Assembly (NCBI GenBank): GCA_031256155.1
Contig: JAIRRD010000183.1
Location: forward strand, 1 to 8,079
Length of the DNA: 8,079 bases
Direction of reading: 5' to 3'
Source of the DNA: Holophagales bacterium
GTDB lineage: Bacteria; Acidobacteriota; Holophagae; Holophagales; Holophagaceae
The notes under the pieces were generated by a model that did not search any database, had not been told where the DNA came from, and worked only from the letters and a program-made list of their open reading frames with translations. This document shows positions 1 through 5,783 of this stretch, in pieces. Made by a program: the position numbers and the translations under genes. Position 1 is the first letter of the stretch, and each line of letters begins with the position of its first letter.

Positions 1-46
1 TCTGGATACCCCCAAAGGACCACTGTGACTTAAAGGCAATATTAAT

Positions 47-2110
47 ATGAATCTGGCCTCTGAAACCTGGAATGGGCGAATCACTGGCCTGGCGGACAGC
101 CACATCCTTGGAATGACAAAAACGCCGTTCGCATCGGCTCAAATTGAGGTTGGCTTATACGGTTCTTACGCTGCCAATTACGGTTCCATAGTACTTCCCG
201 AAGGCAATGTAATACTGCGCGAAGGCCAAATCAAAATTGACAGTAATAACCGACTCGAAGGACTTACAGGCAATATAAAAGTTGGAAATGGTTTGGTGCT
301 GGGAACTGTTTGTTTTCAGGACTTTCTTTATAGCGATGATACGTTGATTGAATTGGATACCCGCAAGAACGGAAATGCCTTGACCGGCAGGCTCAATATC
401 GCGTTTTCACCTGAAACTGCGGACACGGCGGGGCTTGCCAAAGTGCTGACAAAGGGCGCTCTTGATAATTTCAATCTGAATTTGACAGCCAATGGACGTT
501 TGAGCGATCGCGGCCTATCATGGCGGGCCGATATAGACACGTTAAGCGGCAGCGCTTTCGGTTTGGAATTCGGCCAGCAGATTCTTAGTTCACTGGATGG
601 TAATTCGGAAAGCATAAGGCTGGCCTTTGATTTGGGAAGCCGGAATCTTGATTACGGAGTCGCAGAACCGCTTTCCCGCCTACGCGTAAATGGAACGCTT
701 TCGCTGGACGATGCTAAAACCGCCGATTTTGGTTTTATAGGAACCGCTGACCTGGAGCAGACCAGAGATGTCCTGGCCGGTGTTTTTGGTGGGAGCCGCG
801 ACGATTTTCTTGCCGGTTTTACGCCCATTGGCGTTGGGATCATGGATTTAAGGCTACGCGGCCCGATGGACACCATGGGACTGGATGGCGTTTTGCAAAT
901 AAGGGGTGGGCGTTTGCAACCCGGGGGCGATTTCCCGTACGGTATTGAAAATTTGAATCTTGACCTGATTTGTGAAGGCAGACATATAGCACTTAAAAAT
1001 TTACAGGGGCGGATGGCGCGGGGAAAATTATCAGGGTTTGGGGATATTGTCTGGAATAACAGTGGTGTGGAGAGTTACCAAGTACAGACCCAGTTAGATA
1101 ATTTTCAGTATAACTATAAGCCCGAGGGCTTTCAGCTTGACGGCAGTCTCAACTCCTTGTTCCACAGCACGTCTGACGGGAAAGGAGAAATTAAGGGTGC
1201 ATTAAAAGCTACCAATATGCTATATGCCTCTGAGATAAGTCTTGGAAAGATAATTCAGGAAAACTTAATCGGGAGCGTTCCTAATCTCCAAAACATAGAA
1301 TTTGATGACCCCATAGACGCTATAAATCTGAATTTAGATGTAGAGTTGACGCAGCCTTGGATTTTTGACACCAATTTAATAAAAATTAAAGGTATGCCGT
1401 CTGAAAAATTTAAAATACTCGGCACACTCGCCAATCCCGGTCTGCTTGGAAGTATAGAGTTTGCCCCTGGGGGACGTATTACAAATATTCTGCCAGCAGG
1501 CGACATCATTGTTGAAAAGGGTAGTATTGATTTCTTTGACTCCACTCTGATGAACCCTGTTATCAATATTCAAGGCCAAATTGACATTTCGCCTTTCAGA
1601 GTGAATTTGAATGTTCAAGGTTCGATGGATTCACTCAACATAGCGCCATCTTCTACGCCTACTCTGAAGCAGGATGAGGTTATTTCGCTCTTGCTGAATC
1701 CTGCTATCGCCCCAGTACTAGGTAATTATTCGTATAACAACAGTCTGACCTCCACCGCTACCGCTAATGGGTTGACAGGTGCCGCCAGCGGGCTCCTGGT
1801 CAACTTGGCGTTGCTTCCGATACAAGAACAAATCCGTCGTACGATGGGACTTGATCGCGTGAGCGTTGCGTTGCGGGCGAGGACTCTTGGAAGCCTTGAA
1901 ACAGACGTACTCATAGGCAAAAGCCTGAACTTAATGGGCAAGACCATACCTGTGACAGGCAACTATACACGTACAAGCGAAGTAACGACAATGGGCGGCC
2001 AGATGGAGTGGAGGTTTGGCAACCTGGTCATCCAGTTTGGGGCGAGCGGGAGCCGCCCAGCAGGTATTGCCCCTTCCGGCGAGATTCGTCATTCATGGAG
2101 TTTTTGGTGA
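47..2110 (+). CDS. tamB: TamB-type translocation/assembly module protein, C-terminal part (DUF490)
   Basis: TamB proteins are long periplasm-spanning, AsmA-like beta-taco proteins. They are anchored in the inner membrane and work in outer-membrane biogenesis and lipid transport between the membranes. The 687 residues show the family's repetitive alternating-hydrophobic strands (L.G.I.N.N-like) and the C-terminal TamB signature: a 'LxGTLANPGLLGSI' segment, 'GDIIVEKGSIDF', then a Ser/Pro-rich 'SSTPTLKQDEVISLLL' block at about residues 535-550, matching the family's 'SDPPLSQDEILALLL' type motif. The chain ends in an aromatic HSWSFW. There is no signal peptide or N-terminal membrane anchor at this start, and family members usually exceed 1000 residues, so this is only the C-terminal half. 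The frame is closed by TGA at 26-28; a weak AAAGG lies 10 bases before ATG 47. The gene may be broken, split or affected by a sequencing error upstream. Its stop overlaps moaD. Family identity is firm; completeness is doubtful. Confidence 0.85.
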   Translation: MNLASETWNGRITGLADSHILGMTKTPFASAQIEVGLYGSYAANYGSIVLPEGNVILREGQIKIDSNNRLEGLTGNIKVGNGLVLGTVCFQDFLYSDDTLIELDTRKNGNALTGRLNIAFSPETADTAGLAKVLTKGALDNFNLNLTANGRLSDRGLSWRADIDTLSGSAFGLEFGQQILSSLDGNSESIRLAFDLGSRNLDYGVAEPLSRLRVNGTLSLDDAKTADFGFIGTADLEQTRDVLAGVFGGSRDDFLAGFTPIGVGIMDLRLRGPMDTMGLDGVLQIRGGRLQPGGDFPYGIENLNLDLICEGRHIALKNLQGRMARGKLSGFGDIVWNNSGVESYQVQTQLDNFQYNYKPEGFQLDGSLNSLFHSTSDGKGEIKGALKATNMLYASEISLGKIIQENLIGSVPNLQNIEFDDPIDAINLNLDVELTQPWIFDTNLIKIKGMPSEKFKILGTLANPGLLGSIEFAPGGRITNILPAGDIIVEKGSIDFFDSTLMNPVINIQGQIDISPFRVNLNVQGSMDSLNIAPSSTPTLKQDEVISLLLNPAIAPVLGNYSYNNSLTSTATANGLTGAASGLLVNLALLPIQEQIRRTMGLDRVSVALRARTLGSLETDVLIGKSLNLMGKTIPVTGNYTRTSEVTTMGGQMEWRFGNLVIQFGASGSRPAGIAPSGEIRHSWSFW
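2097..2100 (+). promoter_or_regulatory. Ribosome binding site deciding the moaD start
   Basis: GGAG lies 6 bases before GTG 2107, inside the last codons of tamB. It supports GTG 2107 over the ATG at 2095 that it partly overlaps and over the ATG at 2008. The arrangement suggests translational coupling of moaD to tamB. Confidence 0.55.
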
Positions 2111-2337
2111 AGTTGAAAGTTCTGGCTTTTGCCCGCTATAAAGAGCAGCTTGGTTTTACAGAAGCGGAAATGCTACTCCCAGACCCGCCAACGCTCAGCG
2201 AGTTATTGAAGCAGCCATGCTTCGCCGCCTTGCCGAAAGATGCGCTTCTAGCCGTCAACCAAAAATTTGTAAACGACAGTGAAACCCTTTACGCTGGCGA
2301 TGAAATCGCAATAATGCCCCCTGTCAGCGGAGGATAA
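2107..2337 (+). CDS. moaD: MoaD-type sulfur carrier (molybdopterin synthase small subunit)
   Basis: This is a 76-residue ubiquitin-fold protein that begins KLKVLAFARYKEQLG and ends in PPVSGG. The C-terminal Gly-Gly (residues 75-76) is the tail that MoaD/ThiS proteins carry as a thiocarboxylate. The 'LLAVNQKFVND' stretch followed by 'L..GDEIAIMPPVSGG' is the MoaD rather than the ThiS pattern. It probably donates sulfur for molybdopterin (or tungstopterin) dithiolene formation with a MoaE partner that is not in this window. I chose GTG 2107 because GGAG lies 6 bases upstream (2097-2100), the predicted protein then starts exactly where the family does, and GTGA overlaps the tamB stop. A longer ATG-initiated reading from 2008 would add residues read out of frame from tamB and is unlikely; ATG 2095 is the next alternative. 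It sits between tamB and mrp in one apparent transcript. Confidence 0.85.
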   Translation: MKLKVLAFARYKEQLGFTEAEMLLPDPPTLSELLKQPCFAALPKDALLAVNQKFVNDSETLYAGDEIAIMPPVSGG

Positions 2338-2347
2338 AATATTTTAT

Positions 2348-2354
2348 GGAGAGG
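2348..2354 (+). promoter_or_regulatory. Ribosome binding site deciding the mrp start
   Basis: A purine-rich GGAGAGG stands 3-6 bases before ATG 2358, the better spacing of the two candidate mrp starts. The other candidate, ATG 2346, depends on a GGAGG at 2329-2333 that is 12 bases away and lies inside the end of moaD. Confidence 0.5.
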
Positions 2355-2357
2355 CAA

Positions 2358-3413
2358 ATGTCTCAAAAAATCAGCCGTGCAGCTATATTTAAGGCGCTTG
2401 ACACCACTATTATTCATGGTTCCGATTCAAGTTTGATGGCAATGAAAGCCATTAAAGCCATTGACTTAAATGAAGGGCGGGTTCAAATATCAATTAAACT
2501 GCAAGAAAAATACAAGGAGTTGGAATCAGTCATACGAAACCAACTGGGAGCCGCGATTTTAGCCATATCAAACGTAGAGCGCCTTGACCTGGCCTTTGAG
2601 TGGGAGGGGGTGTCGAACGCTGTCAGTGCTGAAACACAGAATCTCTTGCCGACTGTAAAACATATAGTTGTTGTTGGCAGCGGCAAGGGGGGCGTGGGGA
2701 AGAGTACTATAGCCGCCAATCTTGCCTGCGTCATGGCAAGAAAGGGCTATCAAGTGGGTCTGATGGACGCAGACCTCTATGGGCCTAGTATCGGCATGAT
2801 GTTTGGTGTGGATGCCGCTACAGGAAGCCCACAGATTTCGCCGAGCGGAACTATACTGCCCATTGAAAAATATGGACTAAAGCTGATGTCAATGGGGTTT
2901 CTGATAGACGAAGACCATCCGGTTATTTGGCGCGGCCCAATGCTAAACAAGGCGTTGAACCAGTTTATGACAGAAGTGGAGTGGGGCGACTTGGATGTTC
3001 TTTTAATAGATTTGCCTCCTGGCACAGGTGACATACAGATATCTCTGATCAACAGCGTGAACGTGGGAGGTGCCATAATTGTCAGCACGCCTCAGGACAT
3101 TGCTTTCCTTGACGCTAAAAAAGCCATTGCCATGTTCCGCACTGTAGAAGTGCCGATTCTTGGAGTGGTTGAAAACATGTCCAGCTTTATTTGTCCGAAT
3201 TGCGGTGTTGAAACTCCGATCTTTGGCCGTGGTGGTGTTCGCAGAGCCGCGCAGTCAATGAGTCTGCCTTTTCTGGGCGAAATTCCCATAGACATGCAAA
3301 TCAGGACCACCAGCGACACAGGTGCTCCCATAGCAGCCATCAGCCCCGACAGCCCTCAGTGCCGCATTTTCAACGATATGGCTGAAAAAATATCGGAGAT
3401 GTTGTCTTTATAG
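2358..3413 (+). CDS. mrp: Mrp/ApbC/Nbp35-family P-loop Fe-S cluster carrier ATPase
   Basis: Mrp/ApbC proteins are cytosolic ATPases that bind and transfer a [4Fe-4S] cluster to apo-enzymes. From this start the protein has 351 residues, usual for the long form. The deviant Walker A GSGKGGVGKST is at residues 107-117, followed by 'DADLYGPSIGMMFG', 'VIWRGPMLNKAL', 'LLIDLPPGTGDIQISL' and 'VSTPQDIAFLDAKKA'. The cluster-ligating CxxC is C279-P-N-C282, in 'ENMSSFICPNCG'. Residues 1-80 sit where the MIP18/DUF59-like domain is normally found but lack its DPE and Cys signatures. I prefer ATG 2358, with GGAGAGG at 2348-2354 just upstream. ATG 2346 is an alternative that adds four residues, with GGAGG 12 bases upstream. 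It lies 20 bases after moaD and ends convergent with rimI. The target proteins are unknown. Confidence 0.93.
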   Translation: MSQKISRAAIFKALDTTIIHGSDSSLMAMKAIKAIDLNEGRVQISIKLQEKYKELESVIRNQLGAAILAISNVERLDLAFEWEGVSNAVSAETQNLLPTVKHIVVVGSGKGGVGKSTIAANLACVMARKGYQVGLMDADLYGPSIGMMFGVDAATGSPQISPSGTILPIEKYGLKLMSMGFLIDEDHPVIWRGPMLNKALNQFMTEVEWGDLDVLLIDLPPGTGDIQISLINSVNVGGAIIVSTPQDIAFLDAKKAIAMFRTVEVPILGVVENMSSFICPNCGVETPIFGRGGVRRAAQSMSLPFLGEIPIDMQIRTTSDTGAPIAAISPDSPQCRIFNDMAEKISEMLSL

Positions 3414-3444
3414 CAGTTCAACTACAACAAGTTGAACCGCTATA
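3409..3444. terminator. Stem-loop over the convergent mrp and rimI stop codons
   Basis: The arms at 3409-3423 and 3430-3444 pair over 15 positions with a single A-C mismatch, leaving a 6-base loop. The structure covers the mrp TAG (3411-3413) and the rimI TGA (3418-3420) and extends into the last rimI codons. It would fold in both transcripts. Neither side is followed by a clear run of U, so it may be a bidirectional transcription end or an RNA-stabilising 3' hairpin rather than a textbook intrinsic terminator. Confidence 0.6.
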
Positions 3445-3846
3445 AACAAACGCAAACGCGTCTTCACCATCGCTATAATAGGCTCTTCTAAGGCTTATTT
3501 GTTGCCAGCCCATTGATTCGTACAATTTTTGAGCCGAAATGTTGGAAGCCCTTACTTCTAAGTGCAATGAGACGTATCCATTAGCGGCAAGGTAATTTAA
3601 ACACTCACTCATCAGACGTTTGGCAACGCCAGATCGCCTTTGGGTTTGAATTACGGCTATCCGCAGCAATTCGGCTTCGCTAGATTTTGGGATCGTCCGC
3701 CATCTGGCAAAAGCGCATTCATCCATAAGACATAAAATTTCAAATTCGCCCATTTTTCCCCACGAGGAGCCAAATTCCTGGTATTCCAATGCCTCAACCC
3801 AGTCAGGCGGCAAAGAGCCCGAAGCGAAAACCTGCATGGCTGTCAT
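3418..3846 (-). CDS. rimI: RimI-type GNAT N-acetyltransferase (ribosomal protein S18 alanine N-acetyltransferase)
   Basis: RimI transfers acetyl from acetyl-CoA to the N-terminal alanine of ribosomal protein S18. The 142-residue chain has a typical GNAT core: the acetyl-CoA pyrophosphate-binding loop Q-R-R-S-G-V-A at about residues 69-75, then 'LHLEVRASNISAQKLYESMGW' across residues 94-114 and 'RRAYYSDGEDAFAF', which line up with the RimI pattern LEVRASN..A..LYE.LGF...RR.YY...EDA. The first 45 residues are divergent. The start ATG overlaps the tsaB stop in ATGA, so translation is probably coupled; no strong Shine-Dalgarno is visible. The neighbouring tsaB supports RimI over a generic GNAT, but the actual substrate is inferred from the family. 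The last codons lie inside an inverted repeat shared with the end of mrp. Confidence 0.85.
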   Translation of the reverse strand: MTAMQVFASGSLPPDWVEALEYQEFGSSWGKMGEFEILCLMDECAFARWRTIPKSSEAELLRIAVIQTQRRSGVAKRLMSECLNYLAANGYVSLHLEVRASNISAQKLYESMGWQQISLRRAYYSDGEDAFAFVYSGSTCCS

Positions 3847-4547
3847 CTGGCTAATCCACGCCTGTGTTCATCTTTTAGATGAGCCGATGCGGCTGGAAAA
3901 TTGACTTCAGCATCAGTTTCCCTCAGATAAAAGGGGAGCAACGGGTTTTCAACTGGCCTACTCGAACAAATTCGGCATAGTTCTACCAGGGCATTCAGCG
4001 CCGCGCCTCCCTCGTCTTCAAGAATAATGGGGGGGTGACCAACATGGGGCATCACATGGGGATAAAAGCGCTCCAGCGTCCACCAGTCATGGTTGCCAAT
4101 AGCCGAAGCCAATTCAGATATAGGGACTTTCACAGCGGGTTCAACCGGGTGCAGTTTTTCAATATCCCAGGGCTGCAAAAAAGCTTCGCGTCTCTGTCCG
4201 TCCAAAATCAAATAGACAACCTTGTACCGCATTTGATTCGATATTGAGAGCGCTCTCAATTCAAACGCTGAAAAACCCCATGTCGGAAGCCCCATGACGG
4301 CAAAGCCCTCAGCAGTGGCAATTCCAACGCGCAGACTCGTAAAGCCGCCCGGCCCAATACACGCAACAATTCCATCTAGGTCTTTTCTGTCAGCTCCGGC
4401 TTCTTGCAGGAGTTCATCCGCCAAGGGCAATAAAACCCGCGATGCGTTATTGTCAGGTCCGGTCAAAACTTTTCGCGTCCAAGCGGATTTTCCATCCACA
4501 AGCGCCAAGTGAACCCATTCCGTGGCAGTGTCAAGCCCTAAGAACAT
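3843..4547 (-). CDS. tsaB: TsaB, tRNA N6-threonylcarbamoyladenosine (t6A37) biosynthesis subunit
   Basis: TsaB is the inactive ASKHA-fold partner that dimerises with TsaD. With TsaE and TsaC it makes t6A at position 37 of ANN-decoding tRNAs. The 234-residue length is normal. It opens with 'MFLGLDTATEWVHLAL', the family's 'ILAIDTST...SVAL' strand pair, and carries the diagnostic GPGGFTSLRVGIATAEG at residues 65-81, equivalent to GPGSFTGLRIG..TAKG. The C-terminal half is divergent, as is usual for TsaB. The ATG at 4545-4547 begins exactly at the family N-terminus; only a weak CAGG precedes it. The gene follows rpmB by 41 bases and overlaps rimI by 4 bases. Inside it, at 4243-4260, is a perfect 18-bp palindrome. 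TsaD, TsaE and TsaC are not in the window. Confidence 0.92.
   Translation of the reverse strand: MFLGLDTATEWVHLALVDGKSAWTRKVLTGPDNNASRVLLPLADELLQEAGADRKDLDGIVACIGPGGFTSLRVGIATAEGFAVMGLPTWGFSAFELRALSISNQMRYKVVYLILDGQRREAFLQPWDIEKLHPVEPAVKVPISELASAIGNHDWWTLERFYPHVMPHVGHPPIILEDEGGAALNALVELCRICSSRPVENPLLPFYLRETDAEVNFPAASAHLKDEHRRGLAR
4243..4260. repeat. Perfect 18-bp palindrome inside tsaB
   Basis: ATTGAGAGC followed directly by GCTCTCAAT is its own reverse complement over all 18 bases and has no spacer. It encodes part of 'LRALSI' in tsaB on the - strand. It could be an operator-like protein site or a chance product of the Leu/Arg/Ala/Leu codons; nothing else in the window repeats it. Confidence 0.6.
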
Positions 4548-4588
4548 GCCTGATGTAACTTGTAAAAGTGGGTTGCGGTGTGCTGAAG

Positions 4589-4780
4589 CTACACGTTCTT
4601 TTTAACTTTTCCAGCTTGTAAACATGAAGTGCAAACACGAATGCGCTTTGGAGTACCATTAACCAGAGCACGCACTTGCTGCAAATTAGGTAGCCAACGC
4701 CTGTTTGTTACGTTGTGTGCATGAGAAATGTTATGACCAAACTGGGGCTTTTTTCCACAAATTTCACATTGACGGGACAT
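4589..4780 (-). CDS. rpmB: 50S ribosomal protein L28 (zinc-binding form)
   Basis: L28 is a small structural protein of the large ribosomal subunit. The 63-residue protein starts [20 protein letters not shown] and continues '[21 protein letters not shown]', the standard L28 core. It has two CxxC pairs (C5-E-I-C8 near the N-terminus and C-T-S-C near the C-terminus), marking the zinc-ribbon 'C+' form rather than the cysteine-free paralogue made under zinc limitation in some bacteria. I chose ATG 4780 because it gives the family N-terminus and has GAGGT 5 bases upstream (4786-4790). A longer reading from 4819 would add 13 unrelated residues. It is the first gene of the leftward rpmB-tsaB-rimI cluster and diverges from dprA. 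Confidence 0.95.
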   Translation of the reverse strand: MSRQCEICGKKPQFGHNISHAHNVTNRRWLPNLQQVRALVNGTPKRIRVCTSCLQAGKVKKNV

Positions 4781-4785
4781 GGGAT

Positions 4786-4790
4786 ACCTC
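4786..4790 (-). promoter_or_regulatory. Ribosome binding site deciding the rpmB start
   Basis: On the - strand this reads GAGGT, 5 bases before ATG 4780. It fixes the start at the family N-terminus and argues against the longer reading that begins at 4819. Confidence 0.6.
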
Positions 4791-4819
4791 ATAATCGGGC
4801 AAGGCTTGCCAAAGAACAA
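4791..4819 (-). promoter_or_regulatory. Possible rpmB promoter
   Basis: On the - strand TTGTTC (4814-4819) and GATTAT (4791-4796) are separated by 17 bases, a loose sigma-70-type match. It would leave a very short leader before the GAGGT ribosome site. The spacer contains a small inverted repeat (GGCAA-ggc-TTGCC, 4798-4810). Promoter activity here is likely because rpmB diverges from dprA, but the exact elements are tentative. Confidence 0.25.
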
Positions 4820-4833
4820 TCAGTCTATCAACT

Positions 4834-4863
4834 TTGCGGCAAAATTCAATCAAAAATTATTAT
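4834..4863 (+). promoter_or_regulatory. Possible dprA-topA promoter
   Basis: TTGCGG (4834-4839) and TATTAT (4858-4863) are spaced by 18 bases in the divergent rpmB/dprA gap, about 33 bases before the dprA start. The -10 match is good and the -35 partial. The -35 element overlaps an 11-base odd palindrome TTTGC-G-GCAAA (4833-4843). Confidence 0.35.
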
Positions 4864-4895
4864 TCACCCGACACAAGATTTGAAACAGGATTGCT

Positions 4896-5723
4896 ATGGA
4901 CATTAAATTGCTGGCATTGGCTTTTGCAACGCTTCATTGGAAAGAGAGCAGAAAAGTTGAACTCTGGGAGCAGTACCGCATAAACAAATCACCAGACCTG
5001 TCGCCTGATGAATCCAAGAGCATGGAAACCATTTCCAACAAAATTAAAACCCTGCAAGACGAGGCCAGCGATCTGGGGGCATCCCTGATTTTTCCGGGTG
5101 ACTCTAATACGTCCCATCTGCAAGAGGGCCTGCCTTATCCGGTTGCCTTGTGGGTACGTGGCACACTGCCGCCCGCGTCCACTTGTCTGGCTGTAGTAGG
5201 GAGTCGGCTTTCAAGCGAAACAGGCCGCAAAAGAGCATTCCGCATGGCGCGCGACCTGACTGAATCCGGCATAGGTGTAATTTCAGGGCTGGCCAGGGGT
5301 ATTGATACAGCCGCTCACGTTGGGGCAATGGAAGTTGGCCCAACATGGGGAATAATCGGCTCTGGCCTCAGAAATCCATATCCAAAAGAAAACGCCCCGC
5401 TGATGGATCGCATAGTTAAATCCGGTGGCGGTATCATTACATGTTTCCCACCGGATGACAAACCGCTGAAATGGCATTTCCCAAAAAGAAACTTACTTAT
5501 GGCGGCCTGGTCAAGCGGTGTCTTGATTATTGAAGCCAGAGCCAAGTCCGGCTCTCTCATAACAGCAAAATTGGCATTGGATTTGGGAAAAGACGTTTGG
5601 GCTGTTCCCGGCCCCCCCGAAGATACTTTTTCCGAAGGAACCAATGCCATACTTCGTGAGGGCGCCGCAAAATTTACACGCGACGCAAAAGATGTCTTAG
5701 AAGACTTGAAATCATTTTTTTAG
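4896..5723 (+). CDS. dprA: DprA/Smf-type DNA-processing protein (short form)
   Basis: DprA binds incoming single-stranded DNA and loads RecA during natural transformation; homologues are also widespread in bacteria not known to be competent. The Rossmann-like core is complete: 'AVVGSR' at residues 99-104, 'SGLARGID' at 130-137, 'GIIGSGL' and 'YPKEN', 'FPKRN' at 195-199, 'SGSLITA' at 218-224 and 'AVPG' at 236-239. At 275 residues the protein is short. It stops just after the core, so the C-terminal winged-helix domain found in many DprA proteins is missing. The first ~75 residues do not show a recognisable helix-hairpin-helix/SAM region. The usual 'SE' after the glycine-rich 'GG.I' turn is T-C here. 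The start ATG 4896 has AGGA 5 bases upstream (4887-4890). It is followed by topA after 60 bases, a commonly conserved pair. Confidence 0.9.
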   Translation: MDIKLLALAFATLHWKESRKVELWEQYRINKSPDLSPDESKSMETISNKIKTLQDEASDLGASLIFPGDSNTSHLQEGLPYPVALWVRGTLPPASTCLAVVGSRLSSETGRKRAFRMARDLTESGIGVISGLARGIDTAAHVGAMEVGPTWGIIGSGLRNPYPKENAPLMDRIVKSGGGIITCFPPDDKPLKWHFPKRNLLMAAWSSGVLIIEARAKSGSLITAKLALDLGKDVWAVPGPPEDTFSEGTNAILREGAAKFTRDAKDVLEDLKSFF

Positions 5724-5783
5724 ATACTATCTATCTGGCATATTATGAAACGATGTAGAAAAGGATACCTGTGGAGTTGACCT
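5724..5783 (+). other. dprA-topA intergenic spacer
   Basis: This 60-base A/T-rich gap holds a TATTAT at 5741-5746 that could serve as a -10 element, but no acceptable -35 sits at the right distance. It also holds the topA ribosome site. I see no convincing terminator, so read-through from dprA into topA is the simplest reading. Confidence 0.4.
5773..5776 (+). promoter_or_regulatory. Ribosome binding site for topA GTG start
   Basis: GGAG stands 7 bases before GTG 5784. An in-frame TGA at 5778-5780 lies between the site and the start, so no longer reading is possible, and the next in-frame ATG (5931) would cut off the essential TOPRIM glutamate. Confidence 0.6.

Noticed and set aside
26..28. 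UGA recoding (Trp, Gly or selenocysteine) as an explanation for the in-frame TGA upstream of tamB
   Set aside because: TGA clearly acts as a normal stop for tamB itself (GTGA overlap with moaD), tsaB (ATGA overlap with rimI) and rimI. TamB is not a known selenoprotein, and no selenocysteine insertion element can be argued from the sequence.
2008..2337. Longer moaD reading from ATG 2008 (109 residues)
   Set aside because: The extra N-terminal residues are the tamB coding sequence in another frame and do not resemble MoaD; the ribosome site and family start point to GTG 2107.
4035..4512. Two + strand open frames (70 and 72 codons) opposite tsaB
   Set aside because: They are antisense to the conserved TsaB core and their translations look like no known protein.
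5694..5721. Possible terminator at the end of dprA (GTCTT-AG-AAGAC followed by a T-run)
   Set aside because: The hairpin has only 4-5 pairs with a 2-4 base loop, is inside the coding sequence, and is 9 bases away from the T-run; too weak to call.
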